A DNA stretch of 64,000 bases from Dioscorea cayenensis subsp. rotundata. Taxonomy: Eukaryota > Streptophyta > Magnoliopsida > Dioscoreales > Dioscoreaceae. Under the pieces are notes generated by a model. That model was not told where the DNA came from. It worked only from the letters and a program-made list of their open reading frames with translations, and did not search any database. This document shows, piece by piece, positions 39,721-52,550 of the stretch; within the stretch, counting starts at the first letter, position 1, and the number at the start of each line of letters is the position of its first letter. Location of the stretch: NCBI RefSeq assembly GCF_009730915.1, contig NC_052481.1, positions 21,798,461-21,862,460 on the forward strand, given 5' to 3'. The position numbers were made by a program, and so were the translations under genes.

Positions 39721-42139
39721 ACATTGTTAAGAAAAATGATCTAATGATCCAGAATTCATCACATTGTTTACTATTCATCATACTTTTCATTGTCTATAAA
39801 AATTACTAGTGTTTATCAAAAAATTATTAAGAAAATTACTGTTATACTATTTTTCATACTTTACTATTTACAAAAATCACTGTTTATTCCTCAATCACAG
39901 TCACTCCATTGCAAATGAATAACGAATGTCTATAAATTATTTAGTTATCCACAAACATTCTGCATTTCCAATGAACATTAATCTATAAACGTTGGTAAAT
40001 TCGGTCAATAAATTTGGTCATCTACAAACGTTATTACATATATATATATTTATGTGCGCGTGGAGGCCCCTCTTCTAGGGAGGGTAGATGCATCTAACGG
40101 CCCACCGTGGATTAGCCCCACTCAAACCAACATTCACTTAACATCAACTGTCACCCTTCTCTCTCGATGATCCCACGGAACCAGTATTATGATAGAACCC
40201 AGATGTGACTCAACCTCATCCGTTGGATTGTCTCGATTTAATAACTTCTAAAATAAAAAGCATGAATCTTTTAATATAATTACCAATATTTCCCTAGATT
40301 ATATAATAAAAAATAATAAAATTTATAAACCCATGGCTAAGATTGAGCCACGTCTCAGTTTGTGGTTTACCACGAAACCAAGTTTACCAGATAAAAATTC
40401 TCTCTACTCACCCATTCTTTTTTTTTAAAACTTTTTTGAATCTGCAGTGGTTTGCAAATGACATTTCTATCATATATATATATATTTCACAACAACAAAA
40501 CTATGCAATCATGTGGTCATGTGCAGTTATATGATCAATATATAACAACAAAAACAAGATCACAAACTTCATGAAAGCTCAATTAAGCTCAGGCCAAACA
40601 CTAACTACTCCATAGAATCAATGCAATAGTCCTACACCATGTGATGTAATGCCTCTGCAACCACCTAATCACTTTTGTTGAAGACAACACTCGGCAGCGA
40701 AGAATCTGCAGAAAACAATCTTAATAGTCCCACATCACATAATTTGAAGAACTCGGTCTCATATTTCGGTGGACTGATAATGATGAACTAGTACTTTTAA
40801 GTTTTGAAATAACTGAAACACAATAATAACAATACCTGAATGTTTGTTAGACTTGAATCCAATTCCTGCTAATGAATATGACAAACAATTTTCAGTAATT
40901 GCTCATGTTGTATGCATGAATAAGTACTGTGGGATGAGAATGGGGGGCCTGAGTTTCTGTCGAGCCAGATTGGAACTTGGTCATGTGCACTGATTGGAAA
41001 GTGAAAAAGATATAATAACTTGGGAGATGAAGCATGCAAGGCCCCACTGATTGTTGTTGTTGGTGGTGGTGATGGAAATGAAGCAGAAAAGAAGTAAATT
41101 TTCATTGTTTCTGTTTTGTTACTTTCTGGTTGTTGATGATGCCTCGCAGGAAAGGACATGCAGCCTCTTTTTTTTGCCCCCTTGTACTTGTAATCATATT
41201 ATAATGTCAACTAATTACTGCATAAGAGTGTTCTTGTCTAGGATTGCTGTACATCTGAAGAGTTTATCTTAATTGTAACTTGTAACAGATGCACAAATTC
41301 TGCATTTCATCCACCTATTCTTTTGCCTATATGTCTCTTGTTATGCGTTTCTAAATACTGTCAAGTTTTTTGATATCTAGTATTAGTAGTTAATTAAATC
41401 AGCATTGATAATAGGTATTATGTCAGGTAATACTCAAATGCATTGGCTGTAATTAAATCAGCATTGATAGTAGGTATTGCAACTAGGCCAAGATCAATAC
41501 AAGAAAATTAGGAGATACAAATGGTGTAGAATCAATTTGCCATTGGCAACATGCATTTGAGTTTCTGCAGATATATGGCATGTGAAAAGAGTGTAAAGTA
41601 TCTTAATGAGAAGGCAGTTGGATGCCCTGGGGGTTGGAGACATTGATTTTATGTCATGCAGCCCTGAAGGCAATCGAATGTTCTTATGTATGCAGATAAA
41701 CATGATTCTGTAATTATGGCTCAGTGAGATTTTATTACTGAAGAAATTAGTTTTTTGAAGTTTTCAACACATTTGATTCGTTGCAAGAATCAGTTTTTTA
41801 GCTACTGCTCCATATGAAGTATATCTGAATACATTGGGAAATTATAGCACAAAAATTGAAATTCGAATTTCTGGACCTATATTTGTTTGGAACAATGAAT
41901 GAATTTTACATATCTGGGTTGCAAGCTATATTATATATGCCGACTTGCAATTTTAAACATCTAACAGATCCTTCAAAAGTTTTTTTGCAAAACAACACCC
42001 TGACAAAAGCTATCAAGTAAAAATAACCGAACAATGGACTCTAAGGGAACAGCTATTACATGAAAATGGGAAAATAAACCGTAAACACTACTCTATAAAT
42101 AATAAATTTAATCAAAATACACTTACAAGTTACACCTTC

Positions 42140-44306
42140 TCAACAAGAACCAGCACTATCATCACTATCGCTTAGTGGGGCTCTAGATTGGATTATAACT
42201 CGCGCTCCTGAGGTAAGCCTGCAGGAATAAATTGACACATTCTTGATAAATAACTAACCAATATTTAAAATAAATAAGAACATGGCAAATGAGAGAGTTG
42301 TATGGTAGAACTTGCCTTTCCTCGATCTTGATCACCTTGCCTTTTTCTTCTCGAAGAGATTCTAATCTAATGGACGACCCTCTCGCCGAGGAAGAATCAC
42401 TAATCCTATTGCTTCCACCATGCGATGAACCAAGGTATCTTGACTGATTACAGATCGATGCAGCAAAAGTGTTCTTTGGCACATCTGACGCAGGTGATAA
42501 CAGGGCCTCATTTCTAGATGATGGCTTAACAGCTGTAACTCTGAACGGTCGAGGGAGACACTTCGACCGATGTGAACCAACCTCTTTATCTTCATCTTCT
42601 AGGTTTGGCGACACACAATCCCTGCAAATCTTCATATTGCTTACTATGTTTTGTAGAAGAAATCGGACACAACTATAAACAACATGCCAAAGATGATCCT
42701 TTCATGCATACATACAATGATTAGTAACCAGTTCAGTGATGATATACCTATTTTCATCGTAGGAGGATTGTTGTAGATTAGGCGGTCCTTTCCGAAATCC
42801 CTCTTTATAGTTCATTGTCTCTAACAACGCCCCACTGAAGCATTCCTTCTCCTCCATTCTTGCTCCCATGAAACTTGGAGCCTCCAATGGACTGTCATGC
42901 TCCCCAAGCAACACCGAGTTAGCAAACATCGATGGAGAGACATTCATGTGAGAGTAGCTTGGTTTATAGGTCGGAATGAGACCCAGACTGCGATGATCTT
43001 TCACAGATATAGCCCCACAAGTGATAAGCTGCATTAGCAGATTAGTAGCTTTCATCTTCACCCTCGTGGGGACAAAGACTTCTTCCTCCTCAAGTATCCT
43101 AAATCTGTTCATCTTCCTTGCATCCTCTCTGATAAGAGACTCCAATGTGTCGATTTTCCCATAGGAGGACAATGGACTAGCTGACAATGGTGGCGGGGAT
43201 AAGACATTCTTGGCAGCTCCAGACAATTCCTTCGATCTTTGGTTTTCTTCAAAGTGTCTCTCTTCCGATTCCAGTTCCAAGATTTCATCAGTAGCTCGAG
43301 TGGCACGGCGACGTCCACGTTCCCGTGGCTTTGTTCCTCCATTGTCATCAGTTTGGGTTGAAGCATCTATAGCTCCACTTAGCTTGACAACCCTGTAATC
43401 TGCCAAGCTTGGGGAGCCGGTTTCCCAAGAGGGATGTGGACTTCCCTCTTGCTTTGGAGACGCATTCCCTGATGAACCAACCAAACATGGAATTAATGCT
43501 TGCCTTGATGGTGATCTTACATCCTTAATGGAAATTGGAGGTGGAGAAGAGGATGAATAGCGTTCTCTTGTTCTCGGAAAGCCATGAACTTCTTGCTGAG
43601 ATTGCTTACATTTCTCAACTTTCAAATTGCTTCCAGTGTCACGACCTCGATCTAGAAACCAAATTCACCAAAAAGAAACAATTTTTATAATAAAAAAAAG
43701 ATAAAAATCCCAACTTCAACTGAATCCTTACCCGAAGGAGTTCGATCTAAGAGCTCAGAGCCTTTAAGGACATACTCATTCCCATGAACAGGGAGGATCA
43801 AATCATCCTCAGAGAGATCATGCCACACAAATCCATTCTTATATCCCCTGCAAATCCAACACATTGATTAAAACCCCTAAAGAAAAGCACAATCCTCAAG
43901 CAATTACTCCTAATTAATGCACCTCTTGCAAGACCATGAATACATTCCCGGCATTCGTCTCCCTCTCAGAACAACTAGTCGATTGATCACATCTATCAAA
44001 AGAAACAAACGAAAACAGCCGGAATCAAGCCGAGTTCTAGTGATTGAAAAAAAAAAAAAAATTGAATCTTTGGTACAAACCTCGGAGGTAGAGCCCATCA
44101 GGGGAGGAGACAGGGACTTCAATGAAGTGAGGATGCTCAAGATGGTGGTTTTTAGAAAGATAATACACAACGGGAATCCTTCTGACTGGTTGTTGCTGCT
44201 GCTGGTGCTTTGACTGTAGCTTCCTCGACGGCGGTGGTTCCGGCCAAGGTCTGGGTCTCTCCGGGCTTGATTGAGCTCCTGCTTGCCTTCTGATCTTGGT
44301 CTCCAT
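42140..44306 (-). CDS. SOK: SOSEKI family polarity protein (DUF966), one apparent frameshift
   Basis: SOSEKI proteins polymerise through an N-terminal DIX-like domain and mark cell edges in plant tissues. Exons on the minus strand: 44081-44306, 43923-43992, 43732-43848, 42748-43651, 42316-42621, 42140-42218. The DIX-like domain spans about residues 40-130: [55 protein letters not shown]. Later conserved parts are [17 protein letters not shown] and the end [12 protein letters not shown]. Exon 5 ends in a GC donor (AAG before GCAAGT). In exon 3 a run of four A on the plus strand (43800-43803) makes EDD read FDPP and reach a stop; with three it reads [17 protein letters not shown], as in the family, giving about 566 residues. 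So the frame as given is broken inside the DIX-like domain. Error or decay cannot be separated here. Confidence 0.88.
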
Positions 44307-47300
44307 TGTTGTTCAAGTGTTGAACAACAGCAAAGAAGGGAAAGAGAAGGGAAAATGGAAGGGTTGGGATGACAACATTGGAAAGAAGAGTGATTGCCTC
44401 TCTGGATTTTGGAAGGAAGTTGCCATGCTGACCTTGATTTGATTATTTACAATCAAAATCACACTTTTCTACTTATTATTATTATTATTATTATTATTAC
44501 TTGTTTTTTTTTTTTGGAAAAATTAGCTGTGTGACATGTAGTTGGTGGTAGTCCACATGAACCCAAAAGAAAAGTTATTATATTATATGAAGTTATTTAA
44601 TTTATTTATTTTTATTTTTTATCATCATCATGGGCATAGTGCATTATAATTAGGAATATGGATAACACCAATGTGTGAGTAGACCAGTAACATCGGCCTC
44701 ATTGTAAAAAGTGAGTGTGGGGGCATTAAATGCCCTGAGTTTAATCTTGTTGGTTATAGTGATAGTAACAAATCTCCAAAGAATGTACAAGATTTGACAT
44801 TTAATTTTTTGACTAGTATGCATACTTTTTTTATGGAACATTCAAGTGCCCAGAGTTTAAATCTTGTTGGATATAATGATAGTAATTGATCTCCAGTTGT
44901 GGTTTTAAAGTTACTATTGGTAAAAGCGCACAGGACTTAACATTCAATTTTCTGGCCGGTATGCATACCTTTCTTGTGGAAAATTCAAGTGCCCTGAGTT
45001 TAAATCTTATTGGATACAATGATAGTAATAGATTTCTAGTTGTGGTTTCAAAGTTGCTATTGGTGAAAGAGCACAGAACTTGACATTGAATTTCTGGTTG
45101 GTATACATGCCTTTGTTGTGAAACATTCAAGTGCCTCAAGTTTAAATCTTATTAGATACATTGATAATAACATATCTCCGGTTGTAGTTTCAAAGTAGCT
45201 ACTAGTAAAGAGTGCATAGGACTTGACATTGAATTTCTGATTGGTGTACATACCTTTTGTGTTATGGAATATTCAAGTGCCCCGAGTTTAAATCTTTTTT
45301 GGATATAGTGATAGTAACAGATCTCCAGTTGTTGATTCAAAATTGCTACTGATGATAGCACACAAGACATGATATTCAATTTTGGCTGGTATGCATGTCT
45401 TTGTTATGGAACATTCAAGGGACCGAATTTAAATCTTGTTAGATACAGTGATAATAACCGATCTTAAGTTGTGATTTTAAAGTTTTTACTGATGATAGCA
45501 CACAAGACTTGACATTCAAATTTTATTTTTTTTTTACTATTATGCATCTCTTTGTATGGATGATTTCAGACAACATAGTAATGTGTTTTGTGAATGAAAG
45601 TGTCATATAGACAATTACTTATAAATCATGAAATAAGATGATGTTTTGGAGTCTGAATCCACGTATAAAAAATAAATTAAATGACTCTCAGTTAAATCTA
45701 TCTATAAAACTCTCACTTATCACTATAATAGCAGACTAGATAAAAGGAAAAAAAATTATTCTTTAGATTTAGATTTACTTTTAAAAAAATAATAAATATA
45801 AACAAATGGTGTACAGTTTTAATTAACAAAATTTCTGAATAATAATTTTCACAAAAACTTTTGTGTTATTAATTTTGTTGGTTTTTATTTACCTCCAATT
45901 TGATTGTAATTTATGTCATCATCACAATGGATGGTTTGGTTTCACCACAACAACATCAAATTTGAAAGATATGGGTCAATTCTTATTTTAAGGCCACTAA
46001 TTAATTTTTAACCTTGGAGTAATATGGGTCAATTCTTACTTTAAGGCCATTAATATTTAAGAAAACAAGAAGTACTCCAGCATCCACTTGCATTAGTTTT
46101 TGTCATGTCTTCAAGCATAAAAAAATATTTAAATCTTACAACACAAATGCTAGTAATGGTAGGTATGTAAATGAATTTTATTCAATACATCCAAAATTTA
46201 GATGCTTGAAGAACAACATAACCACCACAACAAAAATTGTAGGACCATTCATAATTCAAGAATCATTGATCATCACCAAAGTTTGATGGTTCTAACCCTT
46301 TTGCTTCAATAAAGCAGAGAACATCTTTTTAGCTGAAGGACAGAACCCATACCACACAATGAATCCATTTATTTATTTAGTAAATCTATCATTAAATGTC
46401 ATGTCACAATGGGGTCCAATTCCATCCCATTATTGGGATTGTAACAAAAAAATAAATAGAGGCAAAAATTAAAATTTTACAATCACATGCTTTCACATTA
46501 ACTCATTTAATTAATGGTCACAATTTATAAGTTTTGGATTACTACAAGTGAAACAAAAAAGAGAGGTTTTATTTGCTTCTTCCTTGTGGGAATGATAAGA
46601 GATCTCAGTTCCTATTCAAAGTACTGCATTGTAGTCATCAAAAGGTTTGGAGATGTAAACAATCAACTCTAAATAACATTAAAAACTCCTGCAGATTTAA
46701 CTGTAGAAATTTAGTTGTAATGTATTTTACAGAGAGAGAGAGAGCATACCATGTAGATTGGTGTTTGTTCATCCAACTGAAGCACAACCTGTATCAACAG
46801 AGATCCTGAATTACTAACTTTGGATTGACATCAGTAATGAGCAGTAGAGCATGGCAGGTTTGATAAAGGAATATGAATATTGTAATGAACCTGATGAGAT
46901 TAATGAACAGTTCTGAGTTTCAAGTTTGTACAATCATATGCTGATGATAAATATTACTGTTCTGATCTTCCAAATTACTTCTCCTGAAAACAATAACCAC
47001 CTGAGATGAGATGTGAGTCCTTTCTTACTTTCTGATTGCTTTCTAACTTTACATAAAAGATTACAAGCATAGTTTACTAGTATAAACCAGAACAAAGGGG
47101 AATGAGAATTCCATTCTTTTACCACAGATCATGTAGCCAAAATTTGTGTTGTTTAAGTCCACTTGCCAAGCCTTCAGTAAAGACTTAAAAAAGAACACAA
47201 GTAAGCTTTTCCAAATTTATCTTGTAATGCCAAAAAAAAAAAGACAAAAGGAAAAGAAGAGAACAGTGTGTTTACCATGGGGGGCCAATGGTGTCTTGCA

Positions 47301-47365
47301 GATTTGAGGATTTATTTCACAGAGAAGAAACAAGTTGAACTTTTCATGGAGTATTTATTGATTCA
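44307..47365. other. Intergenic region with a tandem array
   Basis: Just above 44306 is the SOSEKI promoter and leader. The ~143-bp tandem array occupies about 44690-45555. Bases 45968-46060 contain a 53-bp-spaced direct repeat of ATGGGTCAATTCTTA. The segment nearest 47365 is the SMG8 3' UTR. No gene is supported. Confidence 0.55.
44690..45555. repeat. Tandem array of about six ~143-bp units
   Basis: The motif TTCAAG(TGCC) recurs at 44841, 44984, 45126, 45272 and 45414, i.e. steps of 143, 142, 146 and 142. A shorter first unit begins near 44690. Each unit carries in order AGTTTAAATCTT, GATAGTAA, TCTCCAGTTGTGG, TTGACATT and GGTATGCAT. Units are diverged by substitutions and small indels. Short minus-strand frames across the array are by-products of the repeat. 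Confidence 0.9.
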
Positions 47366-50300
47366 CTACTCATGAACTTCATCAGATACATGTGCCTTTG
47401 AGACAACCTGCAGTGTAGTCCCTTTCATAAGCCAGGCACTGAGCTCTGGTTGATTCTCCAAGGGTTTAAGGGGATGAAGATTTCCATCACCCATTCGAAC
47501 ACCATAAATAAATGGTAGTCTTAAAGTAAGGAAACTCTCAGGTGGTAAGATAACTTGACAACCAAGACTAAACTGTGAATGTTGCTCACGGTCTGTGATA
47601 GATGCAGGCAGGCAAGAGTCCTGGTATTTATCAGCATGAAAGTACTCAGTAAGAAGAATATGCATACATTAAGTTAGAAGATGAATCTATCAGTCAAAGA
47701 TTTTAATTCAGCCATTTCTCACTTAATAGATTGGTTAATATCCATTTGAGAACATGAAAAGATAAGCAGGTAGGAAAGGAAAACATAATAAAAAACAAAC
47801 ATATTCTACATGGCACCTTGAGATATCTATGGGAATATTCATACTTGAAGACTAAAAATTAAATTACTATATTTACTGATACTTGCCCGAAATTGAATAA
47901 CTGGAGATATTGCTAAGACAGTCGGGAATGCAGGTGTCACCTGCACAGAAAAATTTAAGCGTTTAGAAGTCAAAATATGTTTTCATAAATGAAAAGTCTG
48001 GTACATAAATCTTCCACCAATGCATGATCTGGCCAGTATTATAAATATACAACCTTGCCCTCAGAGACAAAGCAACTAGAAAAGACAAAAAATAAAATCA
48101 ACCAAAGTAACAAGTAGTATAGTCTGTCGCAAGATAGATCATTATGACAAGAAACTGAAGTTTTTGAATGATAACCCATACTAATATCAATGCAGATTTT
48201 ATTAATTTCATGTACAACTCACAGCAGACAGATATTTGCAATTTAAATATCAATATTCATGCGCTATCAAGAATAGCATGCTCCTTTTGCTCTAAGTACA
48301 CTCACAGGATAACACCAGTGTGACATATAAACCATAGGAACCTTCTGCAGACCTGCCGTTAATGTATCAATCAACCAGATACAAAAGAACTCTAGTAGGA
48401 TGCCTGGGCAAACTGAATCTCTTTGGTAATTCGTTTCTCATGATACCTAAACTCATCATTTAACCGCCCTCTTATAGATGTTAAAAGAATACTCTCTAAA
48501 ATTTTTAACATCACTCCGGTTCCTAGGATATTACAGCAACATTTTTACAGCTCCATAAGGAAACTATGTCAAAAACTGTGACATAAAAAAATTTGAGAGG
48601 CTCCCTTTGTTTTCTGGTATTGAGCATGCAAAAAAACCATCCAATGAATATAAGAACTGAATCACATATGTACATATAAATATTACAAAACGAAAGGACA
48701 GCAAAATGCATGTCCACTAATGAACACTTTGGTAGAGTGCTTACCACAAATATCCGCTGAAGCTGCGATAGAGTACTAGTGAACTTAGTCTTTTGAGAGC
48801 AATCTTCATTGGAATTCCTGCAATGGGGGCAGTTCATGTATATCGGCAAGTTTTGGTTAAGCAAAGAGTAGGCAGCCTGACCATCATCATGTCTGACATG
48901 CAAAATATCTCCTTCATTGTCTTCCAAAGTGTCAGCAGATGTGTCACGTTGTTGGCTGTAATTCACAGTGGGCTCAATAGATTTATTGGCTGTCCTCACA
49001 ATGTTTACACCATCAATTCCAGATAAATTTGGGAACACTTCCTCGGTTGACATGTTCTTAGATTTGATAAAATTCCTTTCAGAATCTTCTGTTGAAGAAT
49101 GCGACTTCTCAGAAGTATCATGTTGAGTCTCTAACTCATTAAGATGCTTTGGAGACAATAAAAAACGGTGTCCATGGGAACATTCATGCTCCCACCCAAT
49201 GTACACAATAACTTGCTTCAAATAATCATTTGGTTTTATTTTCATGCCAGCAGAGAGGTTTACTGGCACTATGTTGCTACCAATCTGTAAAAATGGATCA
49301 CCATTCATATTGCTGTTGGTTCCAATCCTCTCTATGCTTTCCTGCCCAATTTTAGGATCAGCCCTCTGAGATCCTTGTCGATCATCTACAATTCGAGCCT
49401 GGTTATCAGGTTGATCACCCGTGCTTTTTTGTATCACACCTTTCTCAGAACTGGCTTTAGGTTGTTTTCTTTGCTGAAGAACAGGGAGGGTTAAATTAAT
49501 GGCATTAGTACCAGCAACAACCTCAGCAAATGGCTTCTTGATACTGAACGTTGGGAGCCCTTTACCAAATTTGATAACTGAGTTATCATGGGATACCACA
49601 TCTGTTGACTTCTGATTTTCTGGCCCACTGCCACTGGGCTGATATTTTGCCATATGACCAGAACCAAAGTTTTTAGATTCCTTATTCAGATGAGTCCCCG
49701 TCTTGGTATCTGAAGTTGAATTTTGTAAAACAGTTGTGTTTATGTCAACAACGGAAGAGCTGGTCATAGCACTCTGTTTCACAAACGATATGGTCCATTT
49801 GAGCAGAAACTTCTCTGTTGAACAAAAACCAACTTGCAGTAAGCCCTTGGCGGGTTTGTAATATTTTGCTCCACCAAGGCGCACTAAACGCCATGAATTT
49901 CTTGGAAGAGGACTTGTACTGGTTCCTTTTGGAAGTACGAGGGTTGGAAGAACATCTTCACAATTGGCAAAGCAGTTAAATGAAACATTTGCACTTTCAA
50001 AATCAAAAGGATCATCTCGCATAAGCCTCGAGCGGCCACAGGCACATGCATGAAGGAAAACAAACCCACTGGAGTGTTGTTTAACAACAGCTGCCAAAGG
50101 TGAGTTGCCTAGTTCAGTGTTATGCCTTTGGTGTATGCACGGTTTTCCTGTCAAGCTAACAGCGTCACAGAGTTGCCTGCCAGATTCCCATAATGATGTG
50201 CATTCATTTACCAACTTCTCTGCAAACATTTCCCTGGCTGGTCCTTTAACCATTGAGTGAAAGGCATTCAAAGCCTTCTCCAACCGAGTCTTATGCAAAG

Positions 50301-51728
50301 CAGTAGGATAACAAGCAGGCAAATCCTTCAGATAAACATCCTTTGCAGCTGGGAGAGCTTTCTGGCACCATGATACAGAAAACCTCATGTTCAAGCCCTT
50401 GCTACTTTCCAGCAAAGACGTAGCTGCTTCAATGGCTCTATATCCTGATTTCTCATCCTGTGTTTCACTGGCAAATCTCTGATGAGATGCTCCTATGTTT
50501 TCATCAACAAAGCCATGCTTCACAGAGAGCAATGCATCAAGAATGGAACTAGCTGAAGACAACCAATTCTCCAAACTTGGGAGTTCGGGAGCGCTAACCG
50601 TCTTTCCAGAAGCAGCTGATGCTGCTGCTGCAGCAGCAGCTGCAGCTGCTATACCAACACCAGCAACAGACCCACTATTTGCATTACTTGGCAACCCACC
50701 TCTCCCTCTTAATGCATCAGACTGCCTTTGTACAAAATCCTTTATCACTTGAATATCCTCATGAGCCACATTCTGGCAATGTTTTTCAAGCATAACCATA
50801 TCAAGTGCTGTCTTAGAATCTAAAGCCTCCTCAACAAAACTTGTCACAAAATCCAAGGGTTCACCTCTCTGGCTAGCTGAACGGTCAAATAATGCAACAA
50901 CCCTTGATGCATCCAGTGCAAATAATGGGAGTGAGCTCAGGTTAGCAGCCCCTCTTACACCAAGATGAGCAGAATCTCCACCAACTAATGTACGACATTT
51001 CTTAATCAAAACCCGAATTTGAGTCTCTAAAGATGAATGCAGCTTCTTTCTGAACCCACCTTCTGATTTATTAACAGGTCGTGCGAGCATCAGCACAGAG
51101 CCAGAGCCTTTCAAGGTCATTCCTAGCTTTGGAATTCCACCAACATTCAAGGACTGATTTAGCAATGAAGCATCAGCTGGCTCCTCCCCATTAGTAACTG
51201 ATCCTGAGCTTTCTGAGAAGTCATCATTGAAAACAAAAAGAACAACGGGAATGCATTGGCCCGGCAACACAGATGGGTATGAACCAGAACCCGACATGAG
51301 GGAGATAGATGAAGCATGGCGGCTTGAGGCCCCAACACGTCTAGAGGGCGGAGAAACAGAAGGCATATTAGTAATAATTGGTTGTGTTGAGGACAAAGGT
51401 GTTCTAGTTGGAAGATTTGGGAAAACTTGGGACCTCAAATATGGCCCAAGTGCATGCTTCGCAGCTTGCAGCATCCGAAGTTTCTTCAATATATTGGTAT
51501 CAAATCTAATACCCTCACGAAGAAACACCACCACATGACAAACCTGGACAAATTGATTCACTTCAATAAATACCATAATCCAACAAACAGAGTGAGTTCT
51601 AATATATTCTCGTTTAAACTGACAGCAAGCACCTCCATAAAAAACAAAATCTTAGCTTGATGTTTGGATCCGATGTGATTTCAAGAACCAAAGGCAACCA
51701 TTTTTACAAAGAAATAAGATATCAAATC

Positions 51729-51767
<39 letters not shown>

Positions 51768-52550
51768 CATGAACTCTAAAATAAACTCAAGAAGCAAATC
51801 AAAAAACACAAAAGCAACATCTTGTCCTCTAAACTGGTAACATGCACCTTTATAAGAACAAAATCTTAGCTTGCTGTTAGCATACAATGTGATTTCCCCA
51901 AAGACACAAGCAAGGCATCCCTTTTCATAATGCAATTAGTGATCAAACAAACTATCAAGAATAATCCAGAATCATGAACTCAATAAAAAACCCTAGAAGA
52001 AAATTAAAACATAAAAACATCTAAAACTCAAAGCTCAGCAATCCAGCAAAAAATGGAAACTACACAATAATTGAAGAGAAAATAAAAAATAAAAAGTTAC
52101 CAAGAACATCATGAGCATCTCTCGGAGATCATCAGCCTCGTTTTCCTCTAAAACCGAAGCAAACCCATCACCATTTCCACCATCAAATCGAGACGAATCA
52201 GGCAACGGCGATGAGCTAGAAAGGTGCAGGAAGACCAAGCCTTTCTCCTCGTCATGATGATACCTGATCCTCCGGCGCTCAAACCAGCTCTTTCTGGAAG
52301 CGATCTCAGGGAGGTCCTTGGCAAGGTTTCCGGAACCGAAGACATTGGCGTCGATGATGCGGTTGATGAGGTGTGCGGGGTCGGGGGAGCCGAGGAAGCC
52401 GACAACAACGACGCCATGAGAAGGGGAGGAAATGGGCGGGGTTGGGGGAGGGTTCGACGGCGGCTGGGCGGCGGCGGCGGCGGTGGAAGGAGGAGGAGAG
52501 GCGCGGAGGAGGAAGCGAACCGGGGTGGAAGAAGGGTTCGGTGCTTCCAT
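47366..52550 (-). CDS. SMG8: SMG8-like nonsense-mediated mRNA decay factor
   Basis: SMG8 works with SMG9 to regulate the SMG1 kinase, which phosphorylates UPF1 in nonsense-mediated mRNA decay. Exons on the minus strand: 52101-52550, 48745-51543, 47887-47940, 47366-47620, with phase-0 junctions, giving 1185 residues and no break. Visible family parts: GVVVVGFLGSPDPAHLINRI (P-loop-like N-terminal region of the Smg8/Smg9 fold), VCHVVVFLREG, the IPVVLFVFNDDF strand, GFVFLHACACGRSRLMRDDP and the C-terminal GCQVILPPESFLTLRLPF with HPLKP. A run of about twelve Ala with adjacent Ser lies near 50600-50650. The third intron begins GCAAGT (GC-AG type). An in-frame Met five codons upstream (52565) is an alternative start; the one chosen begins MEAPNP. 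The first intron carries a duplicated ~210-bp segment. Confidence 0.92.
51575..51985. repeat. Diverged ~210-bp direct duplication in SMG8 intron 1
   Basis: AAAATCTTAGCTTG occurs at about 51647 and 51861. It is accompanied in both copies by CTAAACTG, GCACCT, TGTGATTTC and, further on, AATCATGAACTC (51765 and 51971). The offset is 206-214 bases. A (TA)n tract at 51728-51764 lies between the two copies. Confidence 0.75.

Larger units (their letters stand above)
38529..42139. other. Intergenic region between two minus-strand genes
   Basis: Near 38530-38640 lies the probable leader of the small membrane-protein gene. It also holds a LINE 3' tail (39105-39340) and a perfect-looking short hairpin (39665-39720) within repeat-like DNA (39520-39900). 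Bases 40040-40400 are GC-richer and look like part of an old element. Bases 40600-41720 show short frames on both strands with no conserved features. The SOSEKI 3' UTR starts just below 42140. Confidence 0.5.

Noticed and set aside
40869-41272. Overlapping short frames on both strands, considered as a small gene or miRNA/TAS locus
   Set aside because: No miRNA sequence I know (miR156 to miR399, miR528) and no foldback is visible; no conserved peptide.
44831-45379. Overlapping minus-strand frames up to 102 codons
   Set aside because: They arise from the ~143-bp tandem array and repeat with it.
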